Origin: JBKHHU01 sp046539045
Lineage (GTDB): Bacteria > Planctomycetota > Phycisphaerae > SM23-33
DNA: 24,807 nucleotides
Assembly (NCBI GenBank): GCA_046539045.1
Contig: JBKHHU010000026.1
Span: 1-24,807, forward strand
Direction of reading: 5' to 3'
Below are positions 1 through 7,266 of the stretch, one piece after another. How positions within the stretch are numbered: position 1 is the stretch's first letter; every line of letters begins with the position of its first letter. The notes below the pieces were generated by a model. The model searched no databases. It was not told the DNA's origin and saw nothing but the letters and a program-made list of their open reading frames with translations. The position numbers and the translations under genes are program-made.

Positions 1-233
1 TGGGTGGCGAGATTCTTCCGCAGGCGCTTCAACGCCAGCCGCTTGTTCTCGTGCTGCGAACGGGAATCGTTCCCGTGGGCCATGATCTCCGTGGGCTTGT
101 GTCGCAGCCGGACCGCCGAGGAAACCTTGTTGCGGTGCTGCCCGCCCGGGCCGGAAGCCTTGTACGTATCGACCTCGCATTGGCCCAGCAGCTGGTCGTC
201 GTCCAGTTCCAGATAGTTGTCGCGTGTGAGCAT
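1..233 (-). CDS. Peptide chain release factor-like protein (RF-1/GGQ domain), 3' end cut by window edge
   Basis: The reverse strand encodes an N-terminal fragment of about 77 residues that carries the release-factor signature SGPGGQHRNKVSSAVRLRH near residues 28-46, followed by the downstream basic stretch SRSQHENKRLALKRLRK. In this family the GGQ loop enters the ribosomal peptidyl-transferase centre and hydrolyses peptidyl-tRNA. The short region before GGQ, with no stop-codon recognition domain, fits the ArfB/YaeJ or mitochondrial MTRFR-like rescue factors rather than RF1 or RF2, so a role in rescuing stalled ribosomes is inferred. The ATG at 231-233 is the first start codon in this frame and has no Shine-Dalgarno sequence; a TATAAT box lies only 6 nt upstream. 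The C-terminal basic tail, which would help separate ArfB from other rescue factors, lies outside the window. Confidence 0.85.
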   Translation of the reverse strand, partial: MLTRDNYLELDDDQLLGQCEVDTYKASGPGGQHRNKVSSAVRLRHKPTEIMAHGNDSRSQHENKRLALKRLRKNLAT

Positions 234-239
234 GCGGAC

Positions 240-245
240 ATTATA
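240..245 (-). promoter_or_regulatory. -10 box (TATAAT) placed for a leaderless start
   Basis: A perfect TATAAT on the reverse strand is followed by six bases and then the ATG of the release-factor-like gene. Transcription starting about 7 nt after the box would begin at or next to the ATG, giving a leaderless mRNA, which agrees with the lack of a ribosome binding site. No good -35 box is seen 16-18 nt upstream. The -10 identity is read from sequence; promoter activity is inferred. Confidence 0.45.
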
Positions 246-334
246 GCAGAAGCATCGGCGCCTGCGAGAGGGCGGTAACTCTTTGCCGTCGGGTCAATAC
301 GGGGAAAACCCTGGTTTCGTGAAGGTTTTGGGGG

Positions 335-364
335 TTGTCCGTTTACGGGATATACCGGTACAAT
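335..364 (+). promoter_or_regulatory. Candidate sigma-70 promoter of the TPR gene
   Basis: TTGTCC at 335-340 and TACAAT at 359-364 are separated by 18 nt, matching the -35 and -10 consensus at 4 of 6 and 5 of 6 positions. Transcription would start near 371, leaving a leader of about 92 nt before the TPR gene. This is a pattern match only. Confidence 0.4.
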
Positions 365-421
365 GACCTCTGGAGTCGTGAAGACAACCGCCGCTGTCGC
401 GGCCAGAGGAGGTAGCGACAG

Positions 422-448
422 GTGACCAGCGGATTGTCAATTCTGTAA
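422..448 (+). other. Possible 8-codon leader ORF with strong ribosome binding site
   Basis: AGGAGGT at 407-413 lies 8 nt before GTG 422, which opens a reading frame VTSGLSIL and then stops (TAA 446-448), 14 nt before the ATG of the TPR gene. The TPR gene itself has only a weak AAAGAAG ribosome site, so the strong site may serve this mini-ORF with downstream translation by re-initiation. It could equally be a ribosome standby site. Low confidence. Confidence 0.25.
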
Positions 449-462
449 AGAAGTCACACCAA

Positions 463-1821
463 ATGAATAACTGGATGGATGCAGAATCCCGGGTGGAACG
501 CGCCCACGAGCTGTACCAGGACGGACGCTGGGCAGAAGCGGCCGCCGAGTTGAGTGCGGCCATCGAGCTGAACCCCTACAACGCGTCCTGGAAGTTCAAT
601 CTCGGTCTGACCCTCGAAGCCATGGGCGAGAACGACAGGGCAATCGAGGCATTCTACGATGCGCTGGAGGTCGAGCCGGAGGATCTGGAAACGCTCAACT
701 GCCTGGGGATCAATCTCACGCGGGTCGGCAACTATGCCGACGCATTAGAGAGCTTCGCCACCATCGAACGGCTCGATCCGAGCTTCGAACCGTGCTACTG
801 CAACCGGATCGTCACCTATACCGAGATGGGGCAGCACGACCAGGCAGAGACAATGTTCTACCTCGCCCGCCTGTTCAAGGATGAATGCCCGCTGTGCTAC
901 TACAACATGGGCAACAGCTACTACGACCGCTCGGAGTACGATCGGGCGATTTACTGCTGGCAGAAAACCGTCGAAATCGATCCGGTGCACCCGGAGGTCC
1001 ATGCCCGACTGGCTGAGGCGTTCTGGGCAAAGGATGATCTCGAGCAGGCCCGCGGGCACTACGAGGCGGAGATCGTCCTGAATTCCGACCAGGCCGACCT
1101 TGCCGGGATCCGCCTGGACTATGGCGAGTTGCTGATGGAGCTGCGGGAGTTCGACGGTGCCGGCGAGCAGTTCCGCATGGTGCTGGAAGAAGCCCCCGAT
1201 AGCGCGTCGGCCCATTACTGCCTGGGCGAGATGGCGATGCGGCAGACGAACTACGAGTGTGCCGCAGAGCAGTTTCAGCTGGTCCAGAAGCTCGACCCCG
1301 ATTATGCGGGCATCCGCACCAAGCTGGGCAAGGCACTGCTGCGGCAGGGCAGAACCGGTGAAGCCATCGAGCACCTGCATGCGGAGACACGATCGAAAAC
1401 GAAAGACAGCGGCATCCTGCACGAACTCGGGGAGTTGCTGATCGAGGCAGAGGATCTGGAAGAGGCCAACCGCGTGCTGCAGCGGCTTGTCATGGTCGCG
1501 CCCGATGACCCGTACGCCCAGCACAATCTCGCGGTCAGCTATTTCATGCTCCATCGCATGGACGACGGCATCCGCCATTGTCGCAAGGCGCTGAAACTCA
1601 AGCCGGACTACCCGTTGGCGATGTACAACCTCGCCCTGGCCCACATGCAGAAGGGTGAAATCCTGCGCGCCCGCCGATACGAACAGAAGGCCATGACGCT
1701 GGAACCGGACAACACCCAGCTGCGCGACCTGTCCAGCAAACTCGGCGTGCCGAGCCTGTGGGGCAAGCTCAAGGTCCGCCTCAAACCGCGGGAGTCGCGG
1801 AAGAACCAGCCGGAACTGTAG
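463..1821 (+). CDS. Tetratricopeptide repeat (TPR) protein
   Basis: The 452-residue product consists almost entirely of tandem 34-residue TPR units, beginning near residue 8 and ending near residue 430, with recurring pieces such as ALELNPYN-, GMGENDRAI- and LKPDYPLAMYNLALAH-like helices. It has no signal peptide or membrane segment, so it is probably cytoplasmic. TPR arrays are scaffolds for protein-protein contact; the partner cannot be told from sequence. The start ATG 463 is the only usable start in frame; the ribosome site is weak (AAAGAAG). The annotated stop at 1819-1821 is followed at once by about 65 codons of strongly coding-like sequence in the +1 frame, so the real C-terminus may differ. 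The gene stands alone and is convergent with the alkaline phosphatase gene. Confidence 0.85.
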   Translation: MNNWMDAESRVERAHELYQDGRWAEAAAELSAAIELNPYNASWKFNLGLTLEAMGENDRAIEAFYDALEVEPEDLETLNCLGINLTRVGNYADALESFATIERLDPSFEPCYCNRIVTYTEMGQHDQAETMFYLARLFKDECPLCYYNMGNSYYDRSEYDRAIYCWQKTVEIDPVHPEVHARLAEAFWAKDDLEQARGHYEAEIVLNSDQADLAGIRLDYGELLMELREFDGAGEQFRMVLEEAPDSASAHYCLGEMAMRQTNYECAAEQFQLVQKLDPDYAGIRTKLGKALLRQGRTGEAIEHLHAETRSKTKDSGILHELGELLIEAEDLEEANRVLQRLVMVAPDDPYAQHNLAVSYFMLHRMDDGIRHCRKALKLKPDYPLAMYNLALAHMQKGEILRARRYEQKAMTLEPDNTQLRDLSSKLGVPSLWGKLKVRLKPRESRKNQPEL

Positions 1822-2023
1822 ACCGGTCAATCCTGAAGTTCCCGAGCCGCTGAACGCGTCGCCTGTGTCCATCGGCCTGGACGACCTGGGCGAGATCGAC
1901 CCGCAGCTGGCGTACGTGGCGCTGCTGACCAAATCGCGTCAGCGGATCGAGATGAGCCCGGCGTCGGAGGGCTTCCTGAAGCTGTGCCTGCAGATTGTCC
2001 GCCAGGCGGTTCGGCGTCTCTGA
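1822..2023 (+). pseudogene. Coding-like continuation of the TPR gene in the +1 frame
   Basis: After the TPR stop, the frame shifted by +1 is open from about 1695 to TGA 2021-2023. From 1829 on it reads as a plausible protein end (for example LDDLGEIDPQLAYVALLTK and later EGFLKLCLQIVRQAVRRL), with G or C in most third codon positions, as in the flanking genes. It has no start codon with a ribosome binding site: only GTG near 1865 and ATG 1948-1950 region are available. The likeliest reading is that the TPR protein originally, or actually, ends at 2023 and that a frameshift (mutation, sequencing error or programmed shift) lies between about 1695 and 1818. It could instead be the decayed tail of another gene. 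The function is unknown. Confidence 0.5.
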
Positions 2024-2029
2024 GGCGGG

Positions 2030-3508
2030 CTATCCGGCCTTGCGGGTTGTCCGCGTTGCCGGATTGGTCTCCGGAGCGGCCGATTCGGGTTTCGGCAGGG
2101 CCTGCAGCACGGCGTGGAAGATGTCCGTATTGTCATGGAAGCCGCCAAGGGCCTTGCTGCCCGGGCCGATCGCGGTGGTTGGAACCGGCACGGCCGTGTG
2201 GCTGTGGGACGTCCATCCGATGCCCGCACGCCGACTGACCAGCCGTGTGCAGGTGATCGTCAGCGGATCGTACCGCCCGTACTTCGCTCGGCGTTCCGCG
2301 GAGCGCTTGCCGGGGTTCATCGTCGCCTCGTAAGCATCCTGCAGTTCCGCTTTCTCGCTGTCGCCCAGATCCTGCAGCCCGAACGCCTTCTCGACCTCCG
2401 CCAGCGTGTCGCTGAAAGACGGCTTTTCTCGCCGGAGCTTCTGTACGGTCTTATTGTAAAAAGCCTCCCCGGAAACCTTCTGGCCGGTCAGGGCCTCGAG
2501 CCGGGTCGAGGAGCCGCTGTAGTCGTTGCCCAGGCCCATCCCGCCGGTTTCATGGTCGGCGGTGACGATGACAAGGGTCTCCTCCGGGTGCTTGCGATAG
2601 AACTCCAGCGCTTTGCCCACGGCTTGGTCGAAGGCGAGTATTTCGCGCACCACCGTCGCAGCGTCCTGTACGTGGGAGGCCCAGTCGATCTTGCCTCCCT
2701 CGACCATCATGAAAAAGCCCTTGGGGTTTTCCAGCAGGTCGATGCCCCTGTCGGTAAAGTCCGCGAGGCTGAGGGCCTTCTTGTCCCGGTCGATGGCATA
2801 GCTCATCTCGCCGGCCGGCCCGGCGTTGCCGGTTCGCGCCCAGACCTTCCCGGCCCCTGTCTTAAGTTTGCCGAACTGGCTGCTGCCGGTGGTGACGGTG
2901 TACCCGCGTTCCCGGGCGGCGGTCACCACGGAATCGACCCGCGAGTTGGAACTCTTGCGGTAGTTTTTGTTCGTGCCTCCGCCGAAGTAATCGAAGTTGC
3001 TCTTAACCAGCTGCATCGTAATGTCGTTGTAGGCGCTGCGGGTCCGGTGGTGGGCGTAGAAGCTGGCAGGGGTCGCGTGGTCGATCGACACATTCGAGAC
3101 AATGCCGACCTTCATCCCCCGCTTCTTTGCGATTTCCGCGATTGTCGGGAAGGAGGTCTTGCCGTCGGCGCTCATCGAAATGGCGCCGGAGCGGGTCTTC
3201 CTGCCGGTCGCGATGGCCGTCCCGGCTGCGGCGGAGTCGGTTACCCAGGAATTGGTGGATTGCGTCCGGCTGAGCCCCACGACCGGAAGCGAGTTCATCG
3301 CCAGTTTGCGATAGCTGCTGTCGTCGCGGTTGGTTCCGTTCAGGTAGATCTCTGCCGCGGCGCGGTGGCTGGCGCCCATCCCGTCGCCGATCAGCAGGAA
3401 GATGTACTTGGCCTGGCCCGCTGTCGCTGCCTCGAGCAACCACGGCGAAAGCAGGCAAACCGCCACCAGTCCGGCCCTGACCGACAGATTCATTCGCGTC
3501 TTTCCCAT
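2030..3508 (-). CDS. Alkaline phosphatase (PhoA family), exported
   Basis: The 492-residue product hydrolyses phosphomonoesters, presumably in the periplasm to obtain phosphate. It has an N-terminal signal peptide (hydrophobic core about residues 10-25, cleavage near ATA-GQA). The family's metal and nucleophile motifs are all present: IGDGMG with Asp42, VTDSAAAGTA with Asp91 and nucleophile Ser92, DHATPASF at 143-150, VEGGKIDWASH with Glu270, Asp275 and His279, TADHETGG with Asp318 and His319, and a late zinc-ligand His in GWTSHSHTAVP near 440. Length is normal for the family. The start at 3508 has GAGGA about 10 nt upstream; a second ATG (3493) with GGGAAAG upstream is also possible. The gene converges with the TPR gene, with only 6 nt to the frame ending at 2023. 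No Pho-box was identified. Confidence 0.95.
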   Translation of the reverse strand: MGKTRMNLSVRAGLVAVCLLSPWLLEAATAGQAKYIFLLIGDGMGASHRAAAEIYLNGTNRDDSSYRKLAMNSLPVVGLSRTQSTNSWVTDSAAAGTAIATGRKTRSGAISMSADGKTSFPTIAEIAKKRGMKVGIVSNVSIDHATPASFYAHHRTRSAYNDITMQLVKSNFDYFGGGTNKNYRKSSNSRVDSVVTAARERGYTVTTGSSQFGKLKTGAGKVWARTGNAGPAGEMSYAIDRDKKALSLADFTDRGIDLLENPKGFFMMVEGGKIDWASHVQDAATVVREILAFDQAVGKALEFYRKHPEETLVIVTADHETGGMGLGNDYSGSSTRLEALTGQKVSGEAFYNKTVQKLRREKPSFSDTLAEVEKAFGLQDLGDSEKAELQDAYEATMNPGKRSAERRAKYGRYDPLTITCTRLVSRRAGIGWTSHSHTAVPVPTTAIGPGSKALGGFHDNTDIFHAVLQALPKPESAAPETNPATRTTRKAG

Positions 3509-3608
3509 GTCACGTGTCCTCAGATAAAACCGCCAACTGTCTCTTCATCATACAGCCGATAATCCACAATAATAATAAAGAATGTGTAAGCTTTGCTGCG
3601 GCGCATAC

Positions 3609-3638
3609 AAAAGGCGACCCGTCTCCCGGCCGCCTTTT
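3609..3638 (-). terminator. Rho-independent terminator after the PEP-CTERM gene
   Basis: An 8-bp inverted repeat, AAAAGGCG (3609-3616) and CGCCTTTT (3631-3638), has a 14-nt loop. The stem ends in T runs on either strand, so it could work both ways, but only the reverse-strand PEP-CTERM gene (ending at 3668) runs into it. Confidence 0.7.
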
Positions 3639-3667
3639 GCTGCATTTCAACCAATTCCTCTTCGTGT

Positions 3668-5077
3668 CTATTTACGGCGCCGACGCAGCAGCGCCAGTCC
3701 GCCCCAGCCGAGCAGCATCATCGTTGCCGGTTCCGGAACGGTGAACTCTGCCGCGAGAATCTTGTCCTCACTCATAAGCTGATAGAAGCACTGGAGGACA
3801 TCATACTCCCCGCTGAAGGTCGCTTCGCCTTCGCCCTGGATCGTGTTGGAGAGGGTAAATTCGCCGACCTTGTCCGGGTTGATCTCGACAATGGTGGAAT
3901 CGCCGATCGGGGTGTACCCGGTCAAGGTGTTGTCACCGGTGGCGGATTTGATCTGCACGAACGCGACGTTGTTGGCGTCGACCAGGATCCGCCCCTGTTC
4001 GAGGTCGAGCGTGAAGTCCGCAGTACCCTCAGCCGCCTGGGCCGCGCCCGGCCAGTCGGCCAGGAGCGTGCTGGCGTCGTCGGAATCGACATCCCCGTCA
4101 TTGTCGCTGTCGCCCTCGGCGAAAACGGCATCGTCGGACAGCCATTTGCCGATCAGCACGCTGGCGTCGTCGGTATCGGTGTCGAAATCCAGATCGTAGT
4201 CGGCGCGCGACGTCGTGCCGACAATCAGATTCTGGAATCCGCCGGTCTGAGCGGTGTCGCCGGTTTGCATCTTCACCTGGGTAATGACGTCGGCGAAACC
4301 GGTCGTCACGTACTCGCCGTCGATTCCGTCGTACACCTGCTCGACGGCAGTGTTCCAGCCGGTTCCGTCGCCCATGGCTTCGACTTCCGATGCGACCGAA
4401 CCGTTCTGCTCGGTCTCTCGGAAGACAGCCGTCATCGTGCGGACGGTATCCAGACTGTACGCGCCGCCAAACTGGACATTGGTGCCCGCAGGGTCGGTTT
4501 CCGGATCATCCGGATGGCTTCCGGTTCCCCCATCATAGACGTTGTCGCTGTCGCGGCCTTCGCGACTGCGGACCCGGAAAAGCCCATCGGAACCGTCGGT
4601 TTCGGCAGCAATGTGCAGTTCCCAACCCGTCACGCCGTCCTTGGTGATGAAAACGGCCGCGTTGTTGTTTTCCGGGCTGCTGCTGCCGGTTTCGAACCCG
4701 GCAGCGAATTTGACGAACAGGATTTCATCGTCGGTCGGCGGAGTGAAATTCTCGTAGGCCCCGCCATCGCTCCACTGACCGGCACCGCCGGGTCCCCAGT
4801 TCCATCCGCCGCCGGTGTAGTACCCACCGGTTCCGCCGTCCAGGTCCGGCCGATAGATCCCCCATGTGGCCCCGTTACCGACCTGGGCAGCCCAAAGGTT
4901 GCCCATGGCCGGCGTGTCGACAATGGCCAGCGTGGACGGATTTGTGGCGTCTTTGGTGTCGGCCGTTTCGTCGTACGAAGCAGCTGTGCCTGTTTCATAA
5001 TCTTCACTGATCCAGACGCCTGCTGAGGCGGCGCCTGCTACTGCCAATACTGTTACCAACGTAAAGAGCTTTTGCAT
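3668..5077 (-). CDS. Exported PEP-CTERM protein with dockerin-like calcium-binding repeats
   Basis: The 469-residue product begins with a signal peptide (MQKLFTLVTVLAVAGAASA, cleavage before Gly20). Residues 20 to about 285 are acidic, Gly/Asp/Thr-rich and look like a beta-sandwich extracellular domain without a recognised active site. Around residues 293-343 two EF-hand-like dockerin repeats occur, DFDTDTDDASVLIGKW and DSDNDGDVDSDDASTLLADW. A further beta-rich segment follows, and the C-terminus is a full PEP-CTERM signal: VPEPATMML, a hydrophobic stretch and RRRRK. In this class of proteins the signal is cut by an exosortase at the membrane, so the product is expected to be exported to the surface or matrix. 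The ribosome site GAGGAG lies about 8 nt before the ATG. No exosortase gene is in the window. The substrate or structural role is unknown. Confidence 0.9.
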   Translation of the reverse strand: MQKLFTLVTVLAVAGAASAGVWISEDYETGTAASYDETADTKDATNPSTLAIVDTPAMGNLWAAQVGNGATWGIYRPDLDGGTGGYYTGGGWNWGPGGAGQWSDGGAYENFTPPTDDEILFVKFAAGFETGSSSPENNNAAVFITKDGVTGWELHIAAETDGSDGLFRVRSREGRDSDNVYDGGTGSHPDDPETDPAGTNVQFGGAYSLDTVRTMTAVFRETEQNGSVASEVEAMGDGTGWNTAVEQVYDGIDGEYVTTGFADVITQVKMQTGDTAQTGGFQNLIVGTTSRADYDLDFDTDTDDASVLIGKWLSDDAVFAEGDSDNDGDVDSDDASTLLADWPGAAQAAEGTADFTLDLEQGRILVDANNVAFVQIKSATGDNTLTGYTPIGDSTIVEINPDKVGEFTLSNTIQGEGEATFSGEYDVLQCFYQLMSEDKILAAEFTVPEPATMMLLGWGGLALLRRRRK

Positions 5078-5449
5078 CGTCTTACTCCTCCTCTAGTTAT
5101 GGCGACGAACACAACAGTCCGTCACCGGAGCCAAATGAGCAAATTGAGCGTAGAAATTACCTGCGTGGAGACTGATTTCGTTCCGGAATCACCTCCCTTC
5201 GAGCCAGAAGAGCCTTCCTGATTGGGTTGAATTGAGGCCGCGTATTTCCTGCCGCAGACAGATGAACGGGCCGGTGCTCCGAGACATCTGCTCGCGAAGC
5301 GAGCCGGAACCTATCGACCGCTACCGCACGAACGACTTCGGAAACAGATGTGAACGTACCAACAGATGCCGGAAGATATGATCAATGGATGATTGCCAGA
5401 CGCCCACATTGTACGGGCGCACCAGAAGTCCAGACAAGGGGTGATCTGC
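5078..5449. other. Non-coding stretch upstream of the PEP-CTERM gene and downstream of the sulfatase remnant
   Basis: No convincing gene is seen on either strand. Two structures stand out: a perfect hairpin, GCTCGC (5290-5295) and GCGAGC (5299-5304) around a GAA loop, and at 5185-5199 a reverse-strand sequence close to the complement of the 16S rRNA 3' end (AAGGGAGGTGATTCC) with no gene at the expected distance. The segment nearest 5449 may hold decayed sulfatase sequence, but I cannot recognise it. The promoter of the PEP-CTERM gene should also lie here. Confidence 0.4.
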
Positions 5450-5800
5450 TTATCCAGGAACCCCCGCATCGGCGGTGCGGGACCGCGTGCCGTGTCGGCG
5501 CTGATGGTCGATCGGCTCCCACTTGTGTCCGGTCCGGCCGGTCAGGTCGCGGTACGGGCGGTGCTGGAATCCTGCGAACTGTCGAGAGCCGCCCCGGTGC
5601 ATCTTCCCGATCAGCGCGGTTTCGTACCCCGCTTCGGACAGTGTCTGCGGGATGGTGGTGAACACGGTCCCGGTTTCCGCCAGCAGGTCCAGCGTCAGCG
5701 TTTCGGCAGGCTCTCCGCCTTCGGATTCCGGGCAGTGGCCCATGAAACGGAAGCTGTGTTCGTCGCTCAGCAGAAAGAGGATGTTCGGTTGATCTGACAT
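5450..5800 (-). pseudogene. Truncated sulfatase remnant without catalytic cysteine
   Basis: The reading frame starts at ATG 5798-5800 with GAGGT 9 nt upstream and begins like a type I sulfatase: SDQPNILFLLSDEHSFRFMG, then a domain-start segment LTLDLLAETGTVFT. In intact sulfatases the text after this holds the Cys-x-Pro-x-Arg formylglycine site and about 40 further residues; here the sequence jumps directly to TIPQTLSEAGYETALIGKMH, a segment that normally lies well beyond the active site. The frame goes on through a family-typical DLTGRTGHKWEPID and ends after 116 residues, while sulfatases are usually 450-550. So it has an internal in-frame deletion plus loss of the C-terminal three quarters. 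It should have no sulfatase activity. The good start signal suggests recent decay; expression of a short product cannot be excluded. Confidence 0.85.
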
Positions 5801-5978
5801 GGTGTGATTACCTCGGGTTCGCCATCTTCGCGGCAGCGGGTCTGTCGCACAACAACAGGAGAAACAAACGCCGGCTGAAGTGCAAGCGATCTTCGGGCAG
5901 ATACACCCACCACGGCTGCATAAGCTTTCTGCGAGAGGACACTTTACAGACCGGCTGACTTTGCGGAGAATCCCAGAC

Positions 5979-6944
5979 ATGAACGACAACAGCAAGAAAT
6001 ACAAGGTGGTGGTTTCCGAAACGCTCAGCGACCGGGCACTGGAGTGGCTGGCCGAGCGTGCGGAAGTGGTTCGAACCAATCCGGATCGGGTTGTCGATGT
6101 CATCGGCGATGCCGACGCGCTGATCGTCCGTACCTATACGGAGGTCAACGGCGACCTACTGGACAAGGCCCCTCAGCTCAAAGCTGTCGGCAGGGCGGGC
6201 GTGGCGCTGGAAAACGTCGACGTGCCAGAATGTCGCAGCCGCGGAGTGGAGGTGGTACACACCCCCGCGGCCAACACGAACGCGGTGGTCGACTACACGA
6301 TCCGGATGATCATCGAGCTGAACCGCAAGTTCTGGCCGATCACCGGGTACCTTGAGCCGGAGGAATTCCATTCCATCCGGAAGGATAAGTTCGGGTACTT
6401 CCTTGCCGATCTGACGCTCGGGATCATCGGGTGCGGACGCATCGGCAGTCGCGTTGGCAAGGCTGCTGCGGGGCTGGGCATGCGGGTGCTTTACAACGAC
6501 ATCAAGGATATCGAAGTCGATTATCCCGCCGAGGCCGTCGACAAGCAGACGATCTACGAGGAAAGCGACGTCATTACCGTCCACACCCCGCTGACGGATC
6601 TGACGCGTGGGCTCATCGACGCCAAGACCATTGCGGAATTCAAGGACGGCGCGAAATTCATCAACGCCGCCCGCGGCCCGATTGTCAACTACAAGGATCT
6701 GGCCAACGCGATCAGGACCGGCAAGGTCTCCGGTGCGGCCATCGATTGTCACGATCCTGAGCCCTTCGGCAGGGACTACCCGATGCTGCAGGTGCTGGAC
6801 AGGAATGTCATCCTCACCCCGCATATCGCCGCCCGCGTTCCGCAGGCGATGGAGAACATGTGCGACGTCGTGCATGACATCATCGCCGTGTTGGAGGGGC
6901 GACAGCCGGATTGGCCCGCCCAGCCGGAAGCCTACGGCGGGTGA
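5979..6944 (+). CDS. D-isomer 2-hydroxyacid dehydrogenase (phosphoglycerate dehydrogenase-like)
   Basis: The 321-residue product belongs to the NAD-dependent D-2-hydroxyacid dehydrogenase family. The Rossmann motif GCGRIGSRVG sits near residues 149-158, and the catalytic triad is visible: Arg232 in NAARGPIVN, Glu261 in CHDPEPFG and His282 in LTPHIA. The substrate-loop motif GRAGVALENVD near residue 70 resembles 3-phosphoglycerate dehydrogenases. It lacks the ACT regulatory domain of long SerA proteins, so it is a short form; 3-phosphoglycerate, glyoxylate or another 2-oxoacid could be the substrate. ATG 5979 is chosen over the upstream start at 5880 because GGAG lies 10 nt before it and the conserved domain begins just after. 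A strong terminator follows. The gene is divergent from the sulfatase remnant. Confidence 0.88.
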   Translation: MNDNSKKYKVVVSETLSDRALEWLAERAEVVRTNPDRVVDVIGDADALIVRTYTEVNGDLLDKAPQLKAVGRAGVALENVDVPECRSRGVEVVHTPAANTNAVVDYTIRMIIELNRKFWPITGYLEPEEFHSIRKDKFGYFLADLTLGIIGCGRIGSRVGKAAAGLGMRVLYNDIKDIEVDYPAEAVDKQTIYEESDVITVHTPLTDLTRGLIDAKTIAEFKDGAKFINAARGPIVNYKDLANAIRTGKVSGAAIDCHDPEPFGRDYPMLQVLDRNVILTPHIAARVPQAMENMCDVVHDIIAVLEGRQPDWPAQPEAYGG

Positions 6945-6977
6945 CCTCCACCGGCAGATGTAGAACGCAATCCATCG

Positions 6978-7014
6978 GCCGCCGGAGCAGAATATTTCCG
7001 CTCCGGCGGCTTTG
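6978..7014 (+). terminator. Rho-independent terminator of the dehydrogenase gene
   Basis: A perfect 11-bp stem, GCCGCCGGAGC (6978-6988) and GCTCCGGCGGC (7000-7010), with an 11-nt AT-rich loop is followed by TTTGTTG, 34 nt after the stop codon. Confidence 0.9.
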
Positions 7015-7123
7015 TTGCTATCATCGAAGTCGTTGATCTGTCTGATCGGGCAGGTTTGATAGCATGGTCCGCGCCGGACCGGGGCCGATGGGCCTCGACA
7101 GGTTGCGGAGGAGTCCTATTTTG

Positions 7124-7151
7124 TTGACACCCTTAACCGGCTTCCTATAAT
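7124..7151 (+). promoter_or_regulatory. Near-consensus sigma-70 promoter of the HEAT-repeat gene
   Basis: TTGACA at 7124-7129 and TATAAT at 7146-7151 both match the consensus perfectly, with a 16-nt spacer. Transcription is expected to start near 7158. This is the strongest housekeeping promoter in the window and suggests high constitutive expression of the HEAT-repeat gene. Upstream, a hairpin GGTCCG (7066-7071) and CGGACC (7075-7080) is of unknown use. Confidence 0.8.
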
Positions 7152-7157
7152 CGGCTT

Positions 7158-7266
7158 CTGACCGTGCCTGATGGGCCGGACTGCATTCATTCCATAATAA
7201 TGTCAGGCAGGTTTTTGTCCGCACACGAAGTAACCAACTCGGTTTGCTAACGACGTGGGAGATAGC
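7158..7266 (+). other. Predicted 5' leader of the HEAT-repeat gene with inverted repeat and two short ORFs
   Basis: The leader of about 109 nt holds TGCCTGA (7165-7171) and TCAGGCA (7203-7209), a 7-bp inverted repeat with a 31-nt loop, followed by GGTTTTTG, which looks like a weak terminator or attenuator. Two upstream ORFs are present: 7171-7197 (8 codons) and 7200-7250 (16 codons), ending 16 nt before the main start. Neither has a clear ribosome site. Regulatory function is inferred only. Confidence 0.35.

Noticed and set aside
745..1932. 395-codon reverse frame opposite the TPR gene
   Set aside because: No family match, and the forward frame shows clear TPR repeats.
2114..3562. 482-codon forward frame opposite the alkaline phosphatase
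   Set aside because: The reverse strand encodes all alkaline phosphatase motifs; the forward frame has no domain and is a shadow.
3593..5026. 477-codon forward frame opposite the PEP-CTERM gene
   Set aside because: No recognisable protein features; the reverse frame has a signal peptide, dockerin-like repeats and a PEP-CTERM signal.
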